A stretch of DNA of 64,000 nt from Limnomonas spitsbergensis (lineage: Eukaryota; Chlorophyta; Chlorophyceae; Chlamydomonadales), in assembly GCA_037349105.1 (NCBI GenBank), contig JAYJMM010000035.1, forward strand, positions 558,001 to 622,000. The letters are read 5' to 3'. The notes beneath the pieces are model-generated. The model made no database searches and had not been told where the DNA came from. It was given only the letters and a program-made list of their open reading frames with translations. A program made the position numbers and the translations under genes. This document shows positions 54,040-61,200 of this stretch, piece after piece; the first letter of the stretch is position 1; each line of letters starts with the position of its first letter.

Positions 54040-55305
54040 GACATGCATCATGCCCTAGTGGGGCTTGTTTTTTAAAGACTCCCATAAGGAGTATTATATT
54101 GGCTTTGCTGATTGTCCTAGATTCAGTGCTGCTTTGTAAAAAACTGACAACTTTGGTCTAATACGGTACTTCTGACATCCCTTGAGTCGGAGGTACTGCT
54201 GATGTAAGATGATTGAAATTGGCAAGCCGGCGAGCGCTTAGTGCATTCAATATTGCTGCTGTGTCATGGGCTTGCGACCAAAGCTTCCTGATTTATTCAA
54301 TTAGAACTAACATGTAGCAGAGCGGCTAACTACCCCGAACCATACTGCAGACAAGCTAGGGCCCCTGGCCACCAAAAGAGGACATCATGTGGATGAACTA
54401 AAGCGCTCAGAGCGGGCGCTTAGTGTAGGCATAATTGCTGCTGCGTTCCAGGCTTAATGCCAAAGCATCTAAATTTATTCAGTTACAACTTGTAATGGGC
54501 TGTATAGCTTACTGCCCTGAGGAATACTGCAAACAAGCTTGAGCCACTGGCCACCAGGACTCCTAACGTCATGTGACAGGACATCACTGGATGTGAATGA
54601 ACTATTCGGCAAGAGTGGGTGCTTGATGTAGTCACACGTATCCGGCGCTTCTGCATTCTGGGCTTGTGCCCAAAGCTTCTTAATTTATTCATTAAGATAC
54701 ACCAGGCTGCAGTTGAGCTAAGTACCCAGAGTCATACTGCAGATGAGCTAAGGCCTGTGGCCACAAATAGAGGACATATTATGGCATGTGAATGAACTTA
54801 AGCCCGGCTAAAGGATTTAGCGCCTTCCTTTCAAAGAGATAGGAAGATTAACTAGTTGAACATATCTACCATGCTAGACTGATCGCGGTAGGTCAATGAT
54901 CCTGCTTGTTTACCACTACTGAACATGACAAGTATTCATCTGCTTGTGACTAGGAGAGGATAATCAAAGAGGACCGAACATATTCACTCAAGTCATGAAA
55001 CTGAGTGGCAAACTTCACTACTTGAAGTGCCTCTTCGACTTGCTTGCAAACTACACTCATGCAGGTGCCGATGGGGATAAGCTACACCGTGATCATGGAT
55101 TAGCAATCCAACTTCATTCACTCAGTTGAGCAGTGAAGGGACTACAATGCCGTGACATCAGTCTTCACTAAAATGCTTGCACCATAGTGTTTTCTGGAAA
55201 ACTGCGCAAACTTTCGGATGCCGACAGACATCAAGCACTCAATATTACATCATCATTATACCACCGGTAGCGTCAGCCTTTTCAATGCGAGAGCCTAGGC
55301 CGGAC
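54040..55305. other. Spacer between the two convergent genes; diverged tandem motif
   Basis: No gene is seen. A loose repeat of about 180 bp recurs: GCGCTTAGTG(C/T), TTGCTGCTG, GGCTT(G/A), CCAAAGC(T/A)TC and TTTATTCA(A/G)TTA, near 54,230-54,310, 54,410-54,490 and 54,610-54,700. ATACTGCAGACAAGCTAGG-type blocks lie between. Confidence 0.4.
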
Positions 55306-55309
55306 CCAA

Positions 55310-57464
55310 TCAGGCATGAAAGAGAGCCGACAGAACCCCACTGAAGGGGTGATGCCAATAAGTAATTATGGCGCAGTGCCAAGTAATCGCATTTTTCGCA
55401 AAATTAGCCGTATCAGTCAATGACGATACATTGATGGTGGTGTACCGGACGTTGACTTGGAGGCCATCCTGGTCCGTGAATGTGAACTTGATCTTCTGCA
55501 TCTCTACAAGAACAAACAAACAGCATCACGTAGAAAAAAAGCATGCAAGCTGAAGCATGCGTAAAAGAGTAGGCAAAGTTTAAGTAAAGCCTTCTTGCAT
55601 CGGCACTCAGGGAATGCAAGCTAGCATGTAACAGGGCTACATCATAATCATCTTTGAGTTTAACTTGCCTGCGCGTTAAAAGCTCAAGTTCTCCAGGCAG
55701 GTCAGCGAATTCACGCTCATATCGACCGGCCTGCAGTGGCACTTGATGGACCGCCTGCTTTGTCCGTTGTGAATGGATTGCAGGACATTCAACACCGACG
55801 ATTGGAATCGTACAAAGTCGTCAGCCTGAGCCCTGGCGTCTCTGCATGTGAACTATGAAACACGGGTGGCAGGGGAACAGGGCAGTAGCGGGGGAACAAG
55901 GCAGTAGCGGGGGGACAGGGCAGCAGCGGGGGGACTGTACAGCAGCAGAGGGGTAGGGCAGTAGCGGGGTCTGGGCAGTGGCGGGGGGTCTGGGCAGTGG
56001 TGGGTGAACGGGGCACAAGCGAGGGCGCGGGGTAGTGGCGGGGGAGCTGGGCAACAACATACGTGATGTCGTGATGGAGATGATCTGTTTCACCAAGAGG
56101 ATGATCTGAATGTCTGTGGCCTTGTCCTCCCCAAATAAGAACTTGGTGACCTTGCCCTCATCATCATCGTAGAGTCCCTGCAGACAGCATGCATGGCAAT
56201 GAACATGCATGGTACTGGTGCATGCATGGCAGAATTAAACGCATGAGAAATGCGCGCATACCATGCTTCGAAATGGTGATAGAACCTACATTAACCTCTT
56301 CATCAGGGTAATTTTGCTGTAATTAAGCTGCATTCTAGCTGACTGCCATGGGGACCTGATGCAGGAAGCCCTTGTGGGCATACAAAAACTGCTGCATGGA
56401 TGATGCCTGACAGTCAACGTAGCCCTGTCCGTTACCTGGATGTATCCGTCCGGGTCAAGCTTCGAACCTCGGTAAAAATGTATCAGCGGGGCCGTCGAAA
56501 CGCCTATGACCGAGAGGTAGGAGGCTGCACTCTTCTCCTTGCAGATGTAACCTGCGTCGTCATCACTCCAGTTGTCCTGCGGGGAATGCAACATAGCAGT
56601 CACTGTTAGTAACAGTTAGGATCCGAAGTGAACGTTAACGCCAGCTGCCCTCGAAAATGGTTTCTCCTGAAGATCTTGTACAACATCTACTGCTACCTTT
56701 CCGCGACGGTGCTTGTGGGGCAAAAATACTCACCAAATGAGAGCGCTTCTCCTGTATGAAGGCTTTCCCGATATCAGCATGGTCCACTATGAGGTGGCCC
56801 TCGATGATGGCGGAGTAGGGCAAGCGATCCCCCTTTACATCAGTGACGTACATCATCACGTTGCCGACGAGAACAATAACCATGCCGGGATGAACGAACC
56901 AGCGCGAGCCATCGCTGCCAGTCACAATACCTGAAAAACTGTGCGTCCTGCCGAACCCCGCCCCTTGACGTGACGTATGACGCATACGCATTTACCTCCG
57001 AGACCAAAGGGGGTGGTTCCGAGCGAGACTACGCAGGTTGTCCACCTGAGGAAAATAAACAAGGCGTGTTACACTACCAATAATTGGCGGGGGGCTGTGC
57101 ACAAGGCAGCCGGCCTCATAGTATTAAAATTGTCACTTACCGTCACGTGGATGTACCTAGCGAGCACCTCGTTGGGGATGCTCTCGTCCACAATCAGCAT
57201 GGGTGAGGCCAGTCCGGCTACGATCAGCGCCACCAGGTCGGCCTCCAACCATATCGTATCCCTGTCCAGCATGTCGAGGAACCTCCAGTGCGTAACCCCA
57301 TCCTTTGTAAACCTCCCAGCAACCCATCTGGTTGTGGTCCCCGTCATGTCAGGCATCGTGAATGCCCATACTCTGTTTGTTTTCAAATGCTTCGTGGCTG
57401 CTCCTATTGGTTTAACACAACGGGCGAAGTGGGAAGAGATGTCTCCATTTACTGCTGTGGAATA
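55310..57464 (-). CDS. Unrecognised spliced gene, right arm of the inverted-repeat unit
   Basis: Minus-strand exons with matching phases: A from about 57,464 or later (first ATG 57,356) to 57,141; B 57,045-56,996; C 56,938-56,734; D 56,576-56,436; E 56,177-56,063; and the terminal exon G 55,503-55,310. Donors are GTAAGT, GTAAAT, GTGAGT, GTAACG and GTATGT. An exon F must lie between 56,063 and 55,503; protein-like sequence is present there (YEREFADLPGELELLTRRQV) but the joins were not resolved. Segments include WVAGRFTKDGVTHWRFLDML, GSDGSRWFVHPGMVIVLVGN, NWSDDDAGYICKEKSAASYL, GLYDDDEGKVTKFLFGEDKA and KFTFTDQDGLQVNVRYTTI. The protein looks soluble and rich in D/E and aromatics. I recognise no family. 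Starting just inside the right terminus, it is a candidate for the unit's transposition protein or a cargo gene. Confidence 0.55.
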
Positions 57465-57754
57465 TTAAAGACTGCGTGGTCGGCCGTCACTAGACCAGTC
57501 AGTGTCAGGCTATACGACGTACCGACGTACCGACTGCTACTTTATCGAAGCGACTGCGGGCATCGACGGTTTAAAATACGGCAATATGTAGCGACTGCTC
57601 TAAGGCGACAATCAGACTGCTCAGCGACTTTTCGGCGACTGCTGGGCGACTGCTGTATTGCCGATTTCTATTTCAAATTTCAGTCAAAACTCGACCACCC
57701 AAGATAGAATGCCATGGCGTTCCAATCCAAAGGCCTCAGTCAAGCACACAGACA

Positions 57755-58244
57755 ACCGCAGACCGTCCGCTGCTCTCGCCCCAATGCACCATTGACACCT
57801 GGCCCTAGGCCACAGGAGCTGAGTGCAGTAGCAGCGGTGTCCTATCCTAGTCTTGCCCCTCTGCTGGTTGGCCCTGCGGCAATCTCTACTTCAAAGGCAA
57901 TTGTCATGCAAGTCTACTACTGGAATCAGCGCTGTAGCCGTCGTCGCTATGTACTCCTTTGGCTCGCTGCTCCTGCTCCTACGGTACATCGGGAAAGCTT
58001 TTTACTTGAGTACTAGGCTACGTCCTGCTGGACGTCGGTCCACTGCCTGCTGCCTATTAGTGCCAGTCGTGCCGCCCATGGGGTGTTCCCCTAGGACTGG
58101 CACCGGCTCGTTCTTCCAGGTATGGCGTGGGTTCCGTCAAGTGCTCAGCGCGTACTACTGTTCTAGGGGCTTCCTATTCCCCCTTAGCCCTTCTTGGCTG
58201 TCTATCTGCCCCTCGAGGGCCGACACCTCCTCTTTGTTGGAAGC
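57755..58244 (-). other. 3' untranslated remnant of element 2, homologous to element 1
   Basis: Short blocks align with 44,235-44,830: CCGCTGCTCTCGCCCCA, CACTGCCTGC, GGCGTGGGT, TAGCCCTTCTTG and GTGTACG(A/C)GATG. It includes the polypurine tract next to the LTR. In element 1 the same DNA encodes the end of the integrase-PHD protein (ISYTTGRGEANVTPRAV). Here the matching frame would read IAYTNDRGEPNVISRAV, but the gag frame passes through it one step out. Confidence 0.6.
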
Positions 58245-61200
58245 CTAGCGCCACCATGGTCCTTCAATGGACCGCTCGCGAGATGACATTGGGTTCTCCC
58301 CTGTCATTGGTGTACGCGATGCTATTGAGCCCGCCCGCCAGTGGTCTTGTAACGAGCCGTTCCCCCTGCCGGGTGGCAGAGTTGGTCTAGGTGTCCAACG
58401 TGCCGGCTTTCTCCCCTCGCCCGTCTCATCCGCCTCTTCCTCCTCTACCGTCTCCTCTTCCTCATCTGTCTCGTCCTCCTCTTCCGTCTCTTCTTCCTCA
58501 TCTGTCTCGTCCTCCTCTTCCGTCTCTTCCGCCTCTGGCCTGTGATCTGCGACCACCAGGTCTCTCATTTCCAGGGCGAACCTCTCCATCAGCACCACCT
58601 GCTGCGTCAGCACAGTGATCTGCTCCTCATCGGTCATGCACAGGTAGTTGGGCACAGTCATCCTGAACTCGCACAGCTTGGCCCTGGTGGCCACTGGCAG
58701 CCCATCATAGAACATGTGCGAGACCGAGTGCTTTCTGCCAAAGTGGTCTGGTGCATCCCTGGAGATCTGCAGCAACTCTGCCGTGGACAGGATCCTGTGG
58801 GCGAAAGCCTCAACCGTCTCCTCCGGCTTGACTCCTGGGTCCAGGGTGGTCTTGACTCCCAGCTTGAGGCCGGTGATTGCTGCCCTTTCGTCTGAAGTTG
58901 GCTTGCCCACCTCCCTTTGGACCACCCTGATCCACAGGGTGAGTAAGGATACCTCGCTGGGCGGCCCGACCGCCGGGGCACTCCACGCCTCTTGGATCCG
59001 CTCGACCTCCCTGGAGGCTTTGTCTCCTTGGGGTGCTGATCGTATGGCGACCACCAGCGGCCCCACGCAGGCTGGCTTGGCTGTCCACATGCCCACCAAG
59101 GAGCGGACCAACAGAGCCATGGCTGAGGGTGACTGGCAAGACCCTGCAATTTCTCCTGCCACCACTGCCAGGGCTGGCGGCTCGTCCGATAAAGCCAGGC
59201 GGTTGTGCGAGCCCCATGAGCTGCAGGCCTGGCAGTATTGCCTGGCTGCGACTGCCCCCGGTTGGGACATGTCCAGCACTGGCACATTGCCCTGAATGTT
59301 GGGGATCTTGGTGAACCGCGTTCCCCCAGCCAGCTGCAGGATCATCTGTTGCTGCAGCCGTATGTTTGTCTCCGCCTGCTCCTGGGCTAACCTTTCCCTT
59401 CTGTGTCTCGCAGATTCCCTGCCGGAGCCTGGGCCGTGCCCCTCTGTATCCTCCGAGCCTGACATGCTGGGGTCCGAGCCAGATCCGCCGCCGCCGTTCC
59501 TGGTCGGGCTCTGCCTGCGCCGATCCTGCTGGTCTCTGCGGTCTGCGCTCGGGTGGGATTGCCCTCTGCCGGATGGCCTACTGCCCTCCGAAGGCTGCCT
59601 TGCCGGGTCCTGGCGCCTACCCCCTTCTGACTCCGCCTGCCTGCTGGGCTGGTAACTGCCATGCCTGCTGGGCTGCTTTCCACCCGTGTACTCCCTTGCC
59701 TCGGAAGCTGACAGGCAGTCGTCCCTGCTTTCCTGCCTTTGCTGGTAGTCTCCCCCGGTGGTGCCTGCCTGGTTGATTTCCTGAACGACCCGCCTTCCTT
59801 GGCTGGGGCCTTGGCTCCTCTCCGGCCTGCCTCGTGCCTGTGCTGCTCGTCCCCGCGGGAACTCAGCAATGTGGTCCACCTGGCCTTCTTGGCCGCTGTG
59901 TTCCGTATGATCCACGAAGCGCAGCAGGTCGTGGGATTCTTGCCTGCTGGCCCTTCTTGGCACTGGGCCCTGCTGGAAGCCGGTTGTCCTGGGCTGTTCG
60001 CTGGCCGCTGGGCTGCTGGGTCTGGGTCTGCGCCCTACGTCCAGCCGCTGGTTTCGGAGGCTGGGCTCACTGCTGGCTTCCAGGCGCTCCCATCTGGCTT
60101 GGCTTGCAGCAGGTGCGGTCCCTTCCGTCTGCTCCTGCCATCGCACCTCCCTGCGGTCGTCTTGCTGCAGTCTGGATGCTTCGAACCTTTCCCACTCCTC
60201 GAGCTCCCCTTGCTCCGATTCGGGCTCTTCCTGATCCCCTGCTGTGCCGTTGCACCATCCGTCGGCGAAGGCCTTGACAGCTAGGACCGCCTCAGGCCCT
60301 GCTGCTCCTCTGGACACTCTGCGCAGGGCTGCCAGCAGCGTTGCCCGAACCTGCCCCGTGTGGGGGATGCCCATAAGGGCCTTCGTCGCCCATTCCGCCA
60401 GGTGGTGGCTTTGGAACTCCTCGATAGCCTGGGTCTGATCGCTGAGGTGGGCGAAACACCTGGAGCACACCTGCTGCCACAGCCGTGCTGCCCATTGCAG
60501 GATGTCTGCCCATCCGATTGGCTGGAGTTCTCTTGGTAGTTCCGCCGTACCCGTCTGGCTTACGCTCCCCGCGTGTTCTTCCACTGCCGGACGCCGCTCC
60601 CCTGGGATAGGCGTCCACCCCGGGTTGCTGAAGTACCCATAAAGGCTGTCAGCCTGGCCGCTGCCCTTCTTTTCCCTGCTGTTGCCTTTGGCCACGGCCT
60701 CTTGCCTCTGCCTGCCTGCGCTAGCTGGGAACCTGGACTGGGGTGTGCCATGCCCCGTGGATGCGGGTGCTGCTTGAACGGGTATCTGTCCATACCTGGG
60801 TGCCAACCACATGGGCTCCCGGATGCTTTCCTGCTCAACAGCTTCCACCCTGCTTCTCATTGGTTTGGGCTCTTCTTCCTCCACACTGCTGGAGCCCGCC
60901 TCAGCCTTCTGGGGCTGGTGTGGCTTCTGCACCCGCGGCTGACCCTGCCCCGGGTTCTCAACCGCCTCCAGCGCTGCCTGCTTTGCTCCTCCCCTCTGGA
61001 TGGTGGCATCCATGAGATGCTCACATGCCCTGTCGCTGTGCTCGCACTCGAACCCGCAGAACATGCATACTCCTCCTTTGTTAAGCCGCATGGCCTGACG
61101 CATGCCATTGCGGATCTCCATCGGTTGCTGACGGGCACCTGCTGCACGGTCCTCCCAGAGCCTGTCTAGATCCACATCTGCAGGCGGTACATCATGAATT

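Larger units (their letters stand above)
48608..57724. mobile_element. 9.1 kb unit with terminal inverted repeats and two convergent genes
   Basis: The left end TGGAAGCATGGCATTCTATC and following TTGGATGGTC (48,608-48,637) reappear inverted at 57,693-57,724 (GACCACCCAAGATAGAATGC then CATGGCGTTCCA). Just inside both ends are copies of GACTGCTCTAAGGCGA in the same orientation. The unit interrupts element 2's LTR, so it is a later insertion. It carries a plus-strand spliced gene starting near the left end, a minus-strand spliced gene starting near the right end, and a 72-bp minisatellite between them. Terminal inverted repeats with subterminal repeats and inward genes are the layout of a DNA transposon. 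I recognise no transposase, and no target duplication is clear. Confidence 0.6.

Noticed and set aside
50961..54085. Minus-strand ORFs of up to 649 residues with CRRRAGCCHRRPVQRSMGG-type repeats
   Set aside because: Antisense reading of the 72-bp array. The plus frame has a unique basic tail and upstream exons, so plus is the likely coding direction.
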